DNA of 64,000 nucleotides, taken from Modestobacter sp. VKM Ac-2986 (GTDB lineage Bacteria > Actinomycetota > Actinomycetes > Mycobacteriales > Geodermatophilaceae). Positions within the stretch are counted from its first letter, which is position 1. The number at the start of each line of letters is the position of its first letter. The notes under the pieces were generated by a model. That model ran no database searches. It was not told where the DNA came from and worked only from the letters and a program-made list of their open reading frames with translations. Positions 16,657-27,600 of this stretch are shown here, one piece after another. The position numbers were made by a program, and so were the translations under genes. The stretch spans positions 372,001 to 436,000 of the forward strand of contig NZ_JAPVBH010000002.1 in the NCBI RefSeq assembly GCF_026967795.1. Reading direction: 5' to 3'.

Positions 16657-17538
16657 ATGAGGCGCTTGCGCAGCACCGCTGTCACCGTCCTGGCCGTCGT
16701 CGCACTCGCCGGCTGCAGCGCGTCCTCCGACTCGGCGTCGGACGCGTCGGGCGCGGCGGGCACGGCGGCCCCCGCCGTCGACGTCCCCGTGCCCGGGACC
16801 CCCGAGGTGGCGCCCGGCGTCCCGACCCAGGCCCAGCCGGACCGCCAGGTCGTGCAGACCGGCTCCGCCTCGGTGGCCGTCGAGGACCCCGCCGCCGGTG
16901 CCCAGCGGGTCAGCGAGCTGGTGGAGGCCGCCGGTGGCCGGGTCGAGGAGCGCACCGAGCAGGCCGCCTCCCAGGACGAGGAGGACGGCGCGGGCGCCTC
17001 CGCCGACCTGGTCGTGCGGGTGCCGGCCGACGCACTGACCGGCGTCCTGGCCGACCTGGAGGAGCTCGGTGACGTCGAGTCCGTGTCGGTGTCCCGCTCC
17101 GACGTCACCGCCACCGTGGTCGACCTGGACGCGCGCATCTCGGCGCTGCAGAGCTCCGCGACGCGGTTGCAGGGCCTGATGGACGGCGCGGCCACCACCG
17201 AGGCGCTGCTCGCGGCGGAGAAGGCGCTGTCGGAGCGGCAGTCGCAGCTGGAGTCCCTGCAGTCGCAGCGGGCCTCGCTGGCCGACCAGGTGGAGCTGTC
17301 GACGCTGCGGGTGCAGCTGCGGCCGTTCGGCGTGGCCCCGGTCGGCGGGCCGGACGGGTTCCTCGAGGGGCTGGGCACCGGCTGGCGCGCGCTGGTCACG
17401 ACCGTGGGTGCGACGCTCGTCGTCCTCGGCGTGGTGCTGCCGTGGATGGCGGTCGCCGCTCTGCTGACCGCCGGGGCGCTCGCCCTGCTCCGGCTGGTGC
17501 GCCGGCGCTCCTCGGTGGAGGCGCCGGCGCAGGGGTGA
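16657..17538 (+). CDS. DUF4349 domain lipoprotein
   Basis: 293 residues. The N-terminus is a lipoprotein signal (basic MRRLR, hydrophobic core, lipobox LAGC with Cys19). A Ser/Ala/Pro-rich linker follows, then a DUF4349 domain: RQVVQTGSASVAVEDP, VRVPADALTGVLADLEELG, VVDLDARISALQSSATRLQGL. A coiled coil of about 50 residues is included (ALLAAEKALSERQSQLESLQ). A C-terminal double hydrophobic segment ends in Arg residues. The architecture is that of envelope proteins with an extracytoplasmic coiled coil anchored at both ends. Function is unknown. It converges with the ybdD-cstA pair. Confidence 0.85.
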   Translation: MRRLRSTAVTVLAVVALAGCSASSDSASDASGAAGTAAPAVDVPVPGTPEVAPGVPTQAQPDRQVVQTGSASVAVEDPAAGAQRVSELVEAAGGRVEERTEQAASQDEEDGAGASADLVVRVPADALTGVLADLEELGDVESVSVSRSDVTATVVDLDARISALQSSATRLQGLMDGAATTEALLAAEKALSERQSQLESLQSQRASLADQVELSTLRVQLRPFGVAPVGGPDGFLEGLGTGWRALVTTVGATLVVLGVVLPWMAVAALLTAGALALLRLVRRRSSVEAPAQG

Positions 17539-17559
17539 GCGCCCCTCCCTCGTGTCAGG

Positions 17560-17763
17560 TCAGCAGCAGCGGCTGACCGGGTTCCGCTCGATCGCGTCAG
17601 ACCGGCGGCGCTCGAACTCCCGCCGGGTCAGCGGTGCGTGCCCGTGCGCGGCGCACTCGCGCAGGTGGTCGTCCCAGCGCGCCTCGCCGCTCCACTCGCG
17701 CAGGTACCAGCGCACCCCGCGGCCGGCCCGGACGACGGCGGAACGGACGTCGGCGGCGGTCAC
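17560..17763 (-). CDS. YbdD/YjiX family small protein (CstA partner)
   Basis: 67 residues from a GTG at 17763 that overlaps the cstA stop. The sequence RWYLREWSGEARWDDHLREC, then HGHAPLTRREFERRRSDA and the terminal NPVSRCC match the DUF466 (YbdD/YjiX) family. The family is regularly encoded behind cstA/btsT-type pyruvate transporters and is required for their activity in enterobacteria. The overlap indicates translational coupling to cstA. The double cysteine at the C-terminus is a family trait. Cytoplasmic and soluble. Confidence 0.88.
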   Translation of the reverse strand: MTAADVRSAVVRAGRGVRWYLREWSGEARWDDHLRECAAHGHAPLTRREFERRRSDAIERNPVSRCC

Positions 17764-19967
17764 TGCTGACCGCCCCCGCTGCCGACCAGCCGCTCGTGGT
17801 CGGCCTGCGCCCGCTTCTCCTCGGCGGTGGCGAACAGGCCCGAGGGCTCCACGAGGGCCGACGGGACGGCCGGCTCCTCCGTGGTGGGCAGGCCCCCGGC
17901 GCGGACGGCGCGGGCGATGACCACCACGGCGTTGACCACCACGACCAGGACCAGGACGGCGAACAGGCTCTGCAGCACACCGTTGAGGGTGGAGTTGAAG
18001 ACCACCTGGTCCATCTGCCCCTGGTCCTTCGCCGGTGCCAGCAGCTGGCCGGCGTCCCGGGCGTCGCGGTAGCGGTCGGCCTGGGCGAAGTAGCCGATCG
18101 CCGGGACGTCGGAGAAGACCTTCTGCCAGCTGGCGGTCATCGTGACGATCAGGTCCCAGGCCAGCGGGATGCCGGTGACCCAGGCGTAGCGCAGCTTCCC
18201 GTGCTTGATCAGCAGCACGGTGACCAGGGTCAGCGCGATGGCGGCCAGCAGCTGGTTGGCGATGCCGAACAGCGGGAAGAGCTGGTTGACCCCGCCCAGC
18301 GGGTCGGTCACGCCGATGTAGAGCACCGACCCCCACAGCCCGACGACGACCGCGCTGGCGATGACGTTGCCCGGCCGCCACGACAGGTCGCCGAACTTCT
18401 TCCAGACGTTGCCGATCGTGTCCTGCAGCATGAACCGGCCCACCCGGGTGCCGGCGTCGACGGCGGTGAGGATGAACAGCGCCTCGAACATGATCGCGAA
18501 GTGGTACCAGAAGGCCTGCAGGTTGCCGCCGAACGCGTCGCTGAAGATCTGCGAGATGCCGACGGCCAGGGTCGGGGCGCCACCGGTGCGGGAGATCAGG
18601 GTCGGCTCCTGGACCGCGGCCGCCGCGGCGGCGAGGTCCTGGGCGGAGGTGTCGAACCCGAAGCCCTGGACGAAGGTGGCCGCGGACTCGACCGCGCCAC
18701 CGGTGGCGCCGGCCGGGCTGTTCATCGCGAAGTACAGGCCCTGGTCGATGACGCAGGCGGCGATGAGCGCGCTGATGGCCACGAAGGACTCCATCAGCAT
18801 GCCGCCGTAGCCGATGAGCCGGACCTGGCTCTCCTTGGCCACCATCTTCGGCGTCGTCCCCGAGGCGATGAGGGCGTGGAAGCCCGAGAGCGCACCGCAG
18901 GCGATGGTGATGAAGACGAACGGGAACAGCGACCCGGCGAAGACCGGTCCGGTGCCCTCGCGGGCGAAGTCGGTGATCGCGTCGGCCTGCAGCACCGGCC
19001 GGGCGATGAGCAGGCTCAGGGCGAGCAGGACGATGACGCCGACCTTCATGAACGTCGACAGGTAGTCGCGCGGGGTGAGCAGCAGCCACACCGGCAGCAC
19101 CGAGGCGACGAAGCCGTAGACGACCAGCGCGAGGACCAGCCACTCCTTGGACAGCGTCAGCGCGTCGGCGAGTGCGCTCTCCTGCACCCAGCCGCCGCCG
19201 ATGATGGCCAGCAGCAGCAGGACGACGCCGATGCCGGTGGCCTCCAGCACCCTCCCTGGTCGCAGCCGGCGCAGGTACAGGCCCATGAAGAGCGCGATCG
19301 GGATGGTCAGCGCGATGGAGAAGACGCCCCAGGGCGACTCGGCGAGGGCGTTGACCACGATCAGCGCCAACACGGCCAGGATGATGATCATGATCGCGAA
19401 GACGGCGATCAGGGCGGCGACGCCGCCGACGACGCCGATCTCCTCGCGGACCATCTGCCCGAGGCTCTTGCCGTTGCGGCGCATCGAGAAGAACAGCACC
19501 GTCAGGTCCTGGACGGCGCCGGCGAAGATGACGCCGACGACGATCCAGATCGTGCCGGGCAGGTAGCCCATCTGCGCGGCGAGCACCGGCCCGACCAGCG
19601 GCCCGGCGCCGGCGATGGCGGCGAAGTGGTGGCCGAAGAGCACCCGCCGGTCGGTGACGTCGAAGTCGACGCCGTTGTGCAGCCGCTCGGCCGGGGTGGC
19701 CCGCCGGTCGTCGGTGCGCAGCACCGTCCGGGCGATGAACCGGGCGTAGAAGCGGTAGGCGATCGCGTAGGAGCACAGCGCCGCGAACAGGATCCACAGC
19801 GCCGAGACAGTCTCCCCGCGGGACAGCGCGAGCACCGTCCAGGCGACCGCGCCCGCCAGGGCCACCGCCGTCCAGACGAGGACCGAGCGCACCGACAGCC
19901 GACGACCGGCCGGGCCGCCGGGGGGTCGCGCCGGACCGGTGTCGTCCCGGGTGTAGGTCGTGGACAT
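17760..19967 (-). CDS. cstA: Carbon starvation protein A (pyruvate/peptide transporter)
   Basis: Large polytopic membrane protein, 735 residues with about 16-18 hydrophobic helices. It matches the CstA family: [21 protein letters not shown] near the N-terminus, [45 protein letters not shown] and the C-terminal cytoplasmic tail. Known members take up pyruvate (or peptides) by proton symport during carbon starvation. The start ATG at 19967 is followed by a Pro/Gly-rich cytoplasmic N-terminus. The overlapping ybdD gene downstream supports assignment as a functional transporter pair. No CRP-like site was identified in the upstream 220 bases. Confidence 0.94.
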   Translation of the reverse strand: MSTTYTRDDTGPARPPGGPAGRRLSVRSVLVWTAVALAGAVAWTVLALSRGETVSALWILFAALCSYAIAYRFYARFIARTVLRTDDRRATPAERLHNGVDFDVTDRRVLFGHHFAAIAGAGPLVGPVLAAQMGYLPGTIWIVVGVIFAGAVQDLTVLFFSMRRNGKSLGQMVREEIGVVGGVAALIAVFAIMIIILAVLALIVVNALAESPWGVFSIALTIPIALFMGLYLRRLRPGRVLEATGIGVVLLLLAIIGGGWVQESALADALTLSKEWLVLALVVYGFVASVLPVWLLLTPRDYLSTFMKVGVIVLLALSLLIARPVLQADAITDFAREGTGPVFAGSLFPFVFITIACGALSGFHALIASGTTPKMVAKESQVRLIGYGGMLMESFVAISALIAACVIDQGLYFAMNSPAGATGGAVESAATFVQGFGFDTSAQDLAAAAAAVQEPTLISRTGGAPTLAVGISQIFSDAFGGNLQAFWYHFAIMFEALFILTAVDAGTRVGRFMLQDTIGNVWKKFGDLSWRPGNVIASAVVVGLWGSVLYIGVTDPLGGVNQLFPLFGIANQLLAAIALTLVTVLLIKHGKLRYAWVTGIPLAWDLIVTMTASWQKVFSDVPAIGYFAQADRYRDARDAGQLLAPAKDQGQMDQVVFNSTLNGVLQSLFAVLVLVVVVNAVVVIARAVRAGGLPTTEEPAVPSALVEPSGLFATAEEKRAQADHERLVGSGGGQQ

Positions 19968-20191
19968 GCGCGCGCCTCCGGACCACAGCGGCGTCGCCGT
20001 TGACGCCGTCGGCAGCGATCATAGGGCCCCGGCGCGGCCGCGTGAGACCGGTGTCACAACGGACCGCGCGCGTCACCCCGGGGACGCCACCGTTCCCGTC
20101 CACATGCCGCCCCGCCCTGCCGAGAAGGAGAGGAGACGGGTCAACAGCCGGCGGGAGCACCCGCCGCACGGGGCGGCGGAAGAGGACGAGG

Positions 20192-21736
20192 ATGAGGCGG
20201 CGCAACAGCGGCCAGGAGAAGGCAGCGGTGCCGGCGGCCATGCCCCGGGACGTCGAGGCGGTCGAGCAGGTCATCGCCGTCCTCGACCGGGGCGTCACCG
20301 ACGACAAGGACGCCCACCAGAAGGTCACCGAGGAACTGGTCCGACAGCTGGACCTCTCCTACGGCGCGGTGTGGCTGCCCGGCCCGGACGGCTTCCACCG
20401 GTTCGGCGAGTACGGCCCGCTGGCGCCGGCGATGGCGGCCTCGACGTCGGCACGCGTCCGGAGCATCACCGCCGCCGACGGCTACGGCGGTCAGGCCATC
20501 CGGACGAAGACGGCGGTGCTCGTCGGCGAGGCCAGTGACCCCGCGACCTGCCTGCGCTGGGGTGGCGCGCTCACCGCGGGCGCCACCCACGGGTGCATCC
20601 TGCCGCTGGTGGAGAACGGGACCGTGACCGCCCTCCACGAGTACTACAACCGCGGCGAGATGCCCTTCACCGGCGCCCGGCAGGGCAAGTGGGACTCGCT
20701 GGGCCGACTGCTCGGCCACGCCCGGCGGTCCGCCCTCGCCAAGGCCGAGCTGCAGGAGAACCTCGACGACCGCGTCGCGGTCACCTCCGTCGTCACCGAG
20801 CTCGGTGCCGCCCGCGACCAGGCCGGCGCGCTGCGCCTGGCGCTGGACACCGTCCGGGAGGCCTTCGGCTGGGCCTACGGCTCCTACTGGGCACTGGACG
20901 AGTCCGCGAACGTGCTGCGCTTCCAGCAGGAGTCCGGCTCGGCCGGTGAGGAGTTCCGCAAGGTCACCCTGGCCGCGTCCTTCGCCGAGGGCGTGGGCCT
21001 GTCCGGGCGCGCGTGGAAGACCCGCGACCTGTTCTTCACCGCCGACATCGGCGAGATGACCGACTGCGTGCGCGCCCCGGCCGCCCAGCGCGCCGGGGTG
21101 AAGTCCGGCGTGTGCTTCCCGCTGCTGGTCGGCGGCCGCGTCATCGGCACCATGGACTTCTTCGTCACCGAGACCATCGAGCTGTCGGACTCCCGGGCCT
21201 CGGCGCTGCGCAACGTGCAGCAGCTGGTCTCCCAGCGACTGGACGTGCTGCGTCGCACCGAGGAGTCCGCGGAGAACGCCCGCGAGCTGCTCGACACCGT
21301 CTCCCGGCTGCGCGAGGCCGCGAGCGACGCCGGGCGGGTCGCCGAGAGCGCCGTCAGCCAGGCCTCCACCATGACCAGCGAGGTGCTGGCCCTGGACGAG
21401 GCCTCCGCCGCCGTCGGTGAGGTCATCCGGATCATCTCCGGCATCGCCGACCAGACCAACCTGCTGGCCCTCAACGCCACCATCGAGGCCGCCCGCGCCG
21501 GTGAGCTGGGCAAGGGCTTCGCCGTCGTGGCCAGCGAGGTCAAGGACCTGGCGCGGGAGACCGCCAGCGCCACCCAGAAGGTCTCCGACCAGATCGCCGG
21601 CATCCAGGCCAGCAGCAAGGCCGTGGCCACCGGCATCCACACCACCGCCGAGATCATCGGCCAGCTCGACGTCGTCCAGGCCCGGATCGGTGAGGTGCTG
21701 GAGGAGCAGGCCCGGATGGCGTCGGCCTTCGAGTGA
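20192..21736 (+). CDS. Soluble GAF-GAF chemoreceptor-like signalling protein
   Basis: 514 residues from the ATG at 20192 (AGAGGACGAGG upstream; ATG 20240 is an alternative). No transmembrane segment is seen. Residues about 20-180 and 190-350 form two GAF-like sensor domains ([13 protein letters not shown]... and [36 protein letters not shown]). The C-terminus is a shortened methyl-accepting signalling helix with [20 protein letters not shown], then [19 protein letters not shown], the CheA/CheW-binding tip. The methylation helices are incomplete. No che genes are nearby, so it may work with a distant chemosensory array or another partner. The GAF ligand is unknown. Confidence 0.85.
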   Translation: MRRRNSGQEKAAVPAAMPRDVEAVEQVIAVLDRGVTDDKDAHQKVTEELVRQLDLSYGAVWLPGPDGFHRFGEYGPLAPAMAASTSARVRSITAADGYGGQAIRTKTAVLVGEASDPATCLRWGGALTAGATHGCILPLVENGTVTALHEYYNRGEMPFTGARQGKWDSLGRLLGHARRSALAKAELQENLDDRVAVTSVVTELGAARDQAGALRLALDTVREAFGWAYGSYWALDESANVLRFQQESGSAGEEFRKVTLAASFAEGVGLSGRAWKTRDLFFTADIGEMTDCVRAPAAQRAGVKSGVCFPLLVGGRVIGTMDFFVTETIELSDSRASALRNVQQLVSQRLDVLRRTEESAENARELLDTVSRLREAASDAGRVAESAVSQASTMTSEVLALDEASAAVGEVIRIISGIADQTNLLALNATIEAARAGELGKGFAVVASEVKDLARETASATQKVSDQIAGIQASSKAVATGIHTTAEIIGQLDVVQARIGEVLEEQARMASAFE

Positions 21737-21822
21737 CCGCGGTGCCCGGCCGGGTACGCCCGGCCGGGCACCCACCCCGCCACGGGGGTTCGGGACCGGG
21801 GTCGGCTGGGCACAATCGACCC

Positions 21823-22836
21823 ATGCGCCTTCCCAAGCCCCGGGGTCCCCTCAGCACCGCCCTGTGCGCGGACCTCGCCGCCGGGTCGACCCTGAGCAGC
21901 CAGACGCTCGCGGTCGGCTACGCCCTGGCCGCCGCAGCGGAGGACCCGCTGACCGACGAGGACCTCCAGCTCGCCCTGGCCGTCTGCTACGAGCTGCACT
22001 ACCGGGGCTTCGACGAGGTCGACGACGACTGGGAGTGGAACCCCGAGCTGCTGCGCCTGCGCGCGGTGCTCGAGCAGCGGCACCTGGCCGCCCTGCAGTC
22101 CCTCGTCAGCCCGGTCGCGGTCACCGCCGACCCGGTCGACCAGCAGCTCACCGCCGTCATCGCCGCCGACGACGGCCCGTCGCTGTCGCGGTACCTGGCC
22201 CGGCACGGCACTCATCAGCAGTGGCGCGAGTACCTCACCGTGCGCAGCGTCTACCACCTCAAGGAGGGCGACCCGCACACCTGGGCGATCCCCCGGCTGA
22301 GCGGGCGGGCGAAGGCCGCGATGGTGGAGATCCAGGCCGACGAGTACGGCGGCGGCTCCCCCGAGCGCATGCACAGCCAGCTCTTCGCCGGCCTGATGCG
22401 CGACCTGGACCTGGACGACACCTACGGCGCGCTGTGGGACGACGCCCCGGCGGTGGCGTTCACCTCGGTCAACACGATGTCGCTGTTCGGGCTGCACCGC
22501 CGGCTGCGCGGGGCGTCCCTGGGCCACCTCGCCGCGGTGGAGATGACCTCCTCCGAGCCCAGCCGCCGGTACTCCAGTGGGCTCAAGCGCCTCGGGTTCG
22601 GCCCCGGCACGACCGTCTTCTACGACGAGCACGTGGAGGCCGACGCCGTCCACGAGCAGATCGCCTCGGTCGACATGTGCGGCTCGCTGGTCACCGACGA
22701 CCCGGAGCTGACCGCCGACGTCCTGTTCGGTGCCCAGTGCTCGCTGGCCCTCGACGGGCTCACCGCCCACCACCTGCTCGGCGCCTGGGAGGCCGGCCGT
22801 TCGGGCCTGCGCGTGCAGGAGCCGGTCACCGTGTGA
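21823..22836 (+). CDS. Iron-containing redox enzyme family protein (haem-oxygenase-like fold)
   Basis: 337 residues, mostly helical. It matches the iron-containing redox enzyme/haem-oxygenase-like diiron family (PF14518 type). Candidate metal ligands are in YELHYRGFDEVDDDWEWNP, YHLKEGDPHTW, the EIQADEYGGG segment with a following RMHSQLF, and FYDEHVEADAVHE. Known relatives use a diiron site to oxidise amino-acid or fatty-acid substrates. No substrate can be assigned here, and no natural-product genes are adjacent. The ATG at 21823 has an A/T-containing CACAAT box upstream and no ribosome site. It is followed by a strong terminator. Confidence 0.8.
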   Translation: MRLPKPRGPLSTALCADLAAGSTLSSQTLAVGYALAAAAEDPLTDEDLQLALAVCYELHYRGFDEVDDDWEWNPELLRLRAVLEQRHLAALQSLVSPVAVTADPVDQQLTAVIAADDGPSLSRYLARHGTHQQWREYLTVRSVYHLKEGDPHTWAIPRLSGRAKAAMVEIQADEYGGGSPERMHSQLFAGLMRDLDLDDTYGALWDDAPAVAFTSVNTMSLFGLHRRLRGASLGHLAAVEMTSSEPSRRYSSGLKRLGFGPGTTVFYDEHVEADAVHEQIASVDMCGSLVTDDPELTADVLFGAQCSLALDGLTAHHLLGAWEAGRSGLRVQEPVTV

Positions 22837-22839
22837 TGA

Positions 22840-22876
22840 GGCCCCTCCCGGCCCCGCAGCGGGGCCGGGAGGGGCC
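22840..22876. terminator. Bidirectional terminator
   Basis: Perfect 16-bp stem (22840-22855 with 22861-22876) and GCAGC loop between the convergent redox-enzyme and beta-propeller genes. Confidence 0.85.
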
Positions 22877-22881
22877 GTCGT

Positions 22882-24159
22882 TCAGCGCAGGCCGAACACG
22901 GAGAGGGTGCCGTCGCCCTCGTTGCTGGTCAGGAACAACTTGCGGGACTCGACGGCCAGCAGGCCCTCCGGGGCGTCCCCGGTGGTGAGCACCTGCAGCA
23001 GCTGCGGGGCGGCGTCCCGGCCGTGCTCGTACACCAGGACGGCGTCGCCGCGCTCGGAGCCGATGAGGGTGTAGTCGGTGCCCTGCATGCGGGTCACCTC
23101 GGCGCCCTCGAACTCCGCGCCCTTGTCGTCGCTGCGGCCGTCGGGGTAGCGGCCGGCCGCGGCCAGCGCCTCCTCGGCGGAGCCGCCGCTGGCGAACAGC
23201 ACGGTGCCGGTGGGGCTGAAGACCGTCCAGCCGCGGCCGCCGCTGGGCTCGGCGGCGAGGTCGCCCTCGTCGGCGGTGACCAGGTTGCCGTGGGCGGTCC
23301 ACTGCACCGCGTCGGGCTCACGGGGGGCGACGAGCACGTCGTCGAAGGCGACCGTCCCGTCATCGGTCGTGTCGGCGTCGGTGCGGGTGACGGTGCCGGC
23401 GGAGAACGAGGAGACGACGCGGCCGCCGGCCAGGTCGACCAGGGCGACGGCGTTGTTCTCCTGCAGGGTCACTGCGGCCACGTCGGCGCGGTCGACGTCG
23501 ACGAACTCCGGCTCGGGGTCGTTCGCGAACAGCGCGCCGGGCAGCCCGGTCAGCGACACCTGACGCACGGTCCACCGGTCGACCGTGCCGCGCAGGTCGA
23601 CGACCGACAGGAACCCGGCGGGCAGCTGCGGCAGCCCACCCTCGACGCCTCCGACCTCGAGGTCCTCGTCGCGCTGGTTCTCGATGGCGATCGCGGCGAA
23701 CCGGCCGCTGGGGCCGATGTCGATGCTGTCGGGCTGTCCGCCCAGGTCGATGTTGCGGACCACCGCGCGCGAGCGCAGGTCGACCACCGCGAGGTGGCCG
23801 GCCGGGCGGGTCAGGTCGGTGGTGTCGTCGACGACGACGAGGGCGTGCCGGCCGTCGCGGGTCACGGCCACCGAGGTGGGCGACCCGCCGACGTCGATGG
23901 TGCCGAGCTGCCGGGGCGCGGTGGGCACGCTGAGGTCGACCAGGCCGACGACGCCCAGCTCGGAGTCGGTGTAGAGCACCGTGCGGCCGTCGGGGGTGGC
24001 GGAGAGGATCTCGGCGACCTCGCCCTCGACGGCGAAGGTGGCCAGCGGGGCGAAGGTGCGCGGCTGCGGAGCGGCGGAGGCCGGCGTGGCGGCGACCACG
24101 AGGGCGAGGGCACTCAGCGCGAGCACACCGGAGACGGGACGGGACGGACGACGGAGCAC
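22882..24159 (-). CDS. Secreted beta-propeller protein (YncE/phytase-like)
   Basis: 425 residues from a GTG at 24159, chosen because GTGAGG precedes it and it gives a compact signal peptide (MLRRPSRPVSG, hydrophobic core, PASAA cleavage region). In-frame GTGs at 24165 and 24192 are alternatives. The mature part consists of repeated four-strand blades with motifs such as GGSPTSVAVTRDGRHALVVV, GGQPDSIDIGPSGRFAAIAI and VAAVTLQENNAVALVDL. These are typical of seven-bladed propellers of the YncE or choice-of-anchor/phytase-esterase group. No catalytic signature is clear. It probably acts outside the cell in binding or as a phosphatase-like propeller. It is the only secreted propeller in the window. 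Confidence 0.75.
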   Translation of the reverse strand: MLRRPSRPVSGVLALSALALVVAATPASAAPQPRTFAPLATFAVEGEVAEILSATPDGRTVLYTDSELGVVGLVDLSVPTAPRQLGTIDVGGSPTSVAVTRDGRHALVVVDDTTDLTRPAGHLAVVDLRSRAVVRNIDLGGQPDSIDIGPSGRFAAIAIENQRDEDLEVGGVEGGLPQLPAGFLSVVDLRGTVDRWTVRQVSLTGLPGALFANDPEPEFVDVDRADVAAVTLQENNAVALVDLAGGRVVSSFSAGTVTRTDADTTDDGTVAFDDVLVAPREPDAVQWTAHGNLVTADEGDLAAEPSGGRGWTVFSPTGTVLFASGGSAEEALAAAGRYPDGRSDDKGAEFEGAEVTRMQGTDYTLIGSERGDAVLVYEHGRDAAPQLLQVLTTGDAPEGLLAVESRKLFLTSNEGDGTLSVFGLR

Positions 24160-24264
24160 GGGCACCTCACTGGACCGGGACGGGACCGGCACAGCCTCGA
24201 CCGCCCCGGCCAGCCGGAGGTGTCGTCCGGGCGAACAGCGGGGGGCCCGGGCGTGACGAGCTGG

Positions 24265-24618
24265 TCAGTCGCCGGTGCCGGAGTACAGCTCGGCGGCCGG
24301 GCGCGGGCGGGACGGCGCGCTGCCGGCGGAGAAGCCGGACCGCTTGTGCGTGCCGTCGCAGAAGGGCTTGATGCCCGACTTCCCGCACCGGCACAGCGCG
24401 ACGGTCCTGCGGCCGGGGTCGATCTCGTTGCCGTCGGTGTCGACCAGCCGGAAGTCCCCGCGCACGAGCAGCGGCCCGTCGCGGTAGGGGGTGATGGTCG
24501 CCGTCGGCTCGTCGGCGGGCGGCAGGTTCTGGACCTGCGCCTCGGAGACGGCGGGGACGTCGGTGGTCTCGACAGTGGGCTCGGCGACCGGCTGCTCGGC
24601 CAGGGACTCGGGGGGCAC
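24265..24618 (-). CDS. CDGSH iron-sulfur domain protein
   Basis: 117 residues from a GTG at 24618. The C-terminal half carries a complete CDGSH-type cluster motif CRCGKSGIKPFCDGTH (three Cys and one His, binding a 2Fe-2S cluster), preceded by DGPLLVRGDFRL. About 35 variable acidic residues form the N-terminus. Cytoplasmic; these proteins take part in electron transfer or cluster transfer. It lies 46 bases behind glnE on the same strand with no terminator between, so it is probably the last gene of an amidotransferase-glnE-CDGSH operon. Confidence 0.88.
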   Translation of the reverse strand: MPPESLAEQPVAEPTVETTDVPAVSEAQVQNLPPADEPTATITPYRDGPLLVRGDFRLVDTDGNEIDPGRRTVALCRCGKSGIKPFCDGTHKRSGFSAGSAPSRPRPAAELYSGTGD

Positions 24619-24664
24619 ACCCCGATGGTGCCCCTCTTCCGTGGCGCGCAACCGACCGCCCCGG

Positions 24665-27600
24665 TCAGCCCTCCTCGGTGCGGCCGTAGAACACCCGCTC
24701 GACGACGGCGTGGGCCCGCCGGGTGACCCGCCGGTAGTCGTCGAGGAACTGCCCGGCGTCGGTGTCGGCGCCGTACCCGCAGGCCCGGGCGACACCGTTG
24801 AGCTCCAGCCCGGCCCGGGGCAGCTGGTCGCCGGGCCGGCCGCGGACCAGGAAGACCGCGTTGCGCGCCCGGCTGGCCAGCTCCCAGGCCGTCTGCAGCG
24901 CCTCGGCCTGCTCGGCCTCCAGCAGCCCGGCCTCGGTCAGCGCGTGCAGCGCGGTGACCGTGCCGGTGACCTGCAACGCCGGGTGCACTGCGGCGTGCTC
25001 GAGCTGCAGCAGCTGCACCGTCCACTCGACGTCGGCCAGCCCGCCGCGGCCGAGCTTGGTGTGCGTGGCCGGGTCGGCGCCGCGGGGCAGCCGCTCGCTC
25101 TCCACCCGGGCCTTCATCCGCCGGATCTCCCCGACCTGCTCGCTGGACAGCCCCGCACCCGGGTAGCGCAGCGGGTCGACCAGGGCCATGAACGCAGCAC
25201 CCAGCGCCTCGTCGCCGGCGACCGGCTCGGCCCGCAGCAGCGCCTGCACCTCCCAGGTGGCGACCCAGCGCTGGTAGTACTGCGCGAAGGCCTCCAGGCT
25301 GCGCGACAGCGCCCCGGACCGGCCCTCCGGGCGGAGATCGGCGTCGACCTCGAAGGCGGGGTCGGGGGCGGGTTCGCCGAGCAGCCGGCGCAGCGCGTGG
25401 GCGACGGCGTTGGCCGTCGAGGCGGCCTTGCTCTCGTCGGCACCGGGACGCACCCGGTGCACGAACAGGACGTCGGCGTCGGAGCCGTAGCCCAGCTCGG
25501 CCCCGCCGAGGCGGCCCATGCCGATGACGGCGATGTCGACCGGGACGTCGGCGACGGCGAGCCCGGCGTCGGCGGCCCAGCTGCGCAGCGCGGCGTCCAG
25601 CCCGGCCCGCAGCGTGGCCACGGCGACCGCGTGCAGCGCCTGCCCGACCCGGAGCACGTCGAGGCGGCCCAGCAGGTCGGCGCAGGCGATCCGCAGCAGC
25701 TCCTGCCGGCGCAGCGAGCGCAGGACCTGCACCCCGCCGGCCGCGTCACCGGCCCGGGCCACCGCCTGCCGCCAGGCCGTCGTCAACGTGTCCGCGCTGC
25801 GCGGCTCGAGCTGCGCGTCGTCGGCGAGGACCCGCATCGCCTCGGGCGTGCGGGTGAGCAGCCCGGCGACGTACTGGCTGGAGCCCAGCAGCACCGCCAG
25901 CCGCTCGGCGGCCTGCCCCTCGTCGCGCAGCAGCCGGAGGAACCACTGGTCGTGGCCCAGCGCCTCGCTGACCCGCCGGTAGGCCAGCAGGCCGGCGTCG
26001 GGGTCGGCGCAGGAGGCGAAGGTCTGCAGCAGGACCGGCAGCAGGTAGCGCTGCATGGACGCCGACCGGCTCAGGCCCCCGGTCAACGCGGTCATGTGCC
26101 GCAGTGCGCCCTCGGGGTCGGCGAAGCCGAGCGCCCGCAGCCACTCCCCCGCGGCGCGCGGCCCCAGCGCCAGCTGCTCGCCGGGCACCCGGGCCACCGC
26201 CGACAGCAGCGGCCGGTAGAAGAGCTTCTCGTGCAGCCGGCGCACCACCCGGGTGTGCAGCGCGAGCTCCGCGCGCAGCACGGCCACCGAGTCACCGCGG
26301 TCGTCGGGCTTGTAGCCCAGCGAGCGGGCCAGCCAGCGCAGCTGGTCCCCGGCGACCGGCAGCAGGTGGGTGCGGCGCAGCCGGAGCAGCTGCAGCCGGT
26401 GCTCCACCGTGCGCAGGAAGCGGTAGGAGGCGACCAGGGTGGCCGCGTCGTCCCGGCTGATGTACCCCCCGGCGCCCAGCACCGTGAGCGCTGGCACCGT
26501 GCCGCCGACCCGCAGCGTGACGTCGGCCCGGCCGTGCACCAGCTGCAGCAGCTGCACGCTGAACTCCACGTCGCGCAGCCCGCCGCGGCCCAGCTTCAGC
26601 TCCCGGTCGGCCTGCCCGGCGGGGATGTTCTGCTCGACCCGGCGGCGCATCGCCTGGATCTCGCCGACGAACCCGGGCCGGTCACCGGCCTTCCAGACCA
26701 GCGGCCACAGCGCGTCGACGTACTCCCGGCCCAGTGCCGGGTCCCCGGCGACCGGGCGCATCTTCAGCAGCGCCTGGAACTCCCAGGTGCTGGCCCACGT
26801 GTCGTAGTAGGCCCGCATGCCGGCCACGGTGCGCACCAGCACGCCGGCCTTGCCCTCCGGGCGCAGCGCGGCGTCGACCTCCCAGGCGGCCTCCCGGCAG
26901 ATCCGCATCAGCGCCGCCGCGACCCGGGTCGCCGAGGACAGCGCGGCGGCCTCGTCGGCTCCGGCGTCCACGGGCTCGGCGACGAAGACGACGTCGACGT
27001 CGCTGACGTAGTTGAGCTCCCGGCCACCGCACTTGCCCAGCCCGATGACCGCCAGCCGGCACGGGGCGCTGCCCGCCGGCTGGTCGGCGACGGCGACGGC
27101 GAGCCCCGCGGTGAGCACGGCGGCGGCGATGTCGGCCAGCTCTGCGGCGACCTCGTCGGCCGGCAGCGCGTCCCCGAGGTCGCGGCCGGCCAGCGACAGG
27201 ATCGCGCGCCCGTAGGCGTGCTTGAGGTCGCGCACCCGAGAGCCGTCGGAGTCCGGCGCACCACTGCCCAGCCCGACGCCCCACGGCGGGTCGGCGGGGT
27301 CGGCGCCGACGGCGAACAGCAGCTGCTCCTGCAGCTCCTGCGGGCTCGGCCGGGACACCCGGTCCTCGGTGTCCAGGACGATCCAGTCGGCGGGGTGCGC
27401 GGCCAGGTGGTCGGCCAGCCCCGCGGAGGCCCCGAGCACCGACACCAGCCGCGACCGCACCGAGGCCGAGCCGCGCAGCCGGGCGAGCAGGGCCGCGGCC
27501 AGGCCGCCGTCGGGGTCGGCGGCGTCCAGCGCCTCGACCAGCCGGGCCAGCGACCGGAGGGCGAGGTCGGGGTCGCCCGCGCGGGCCAGCGCCGAGACGA

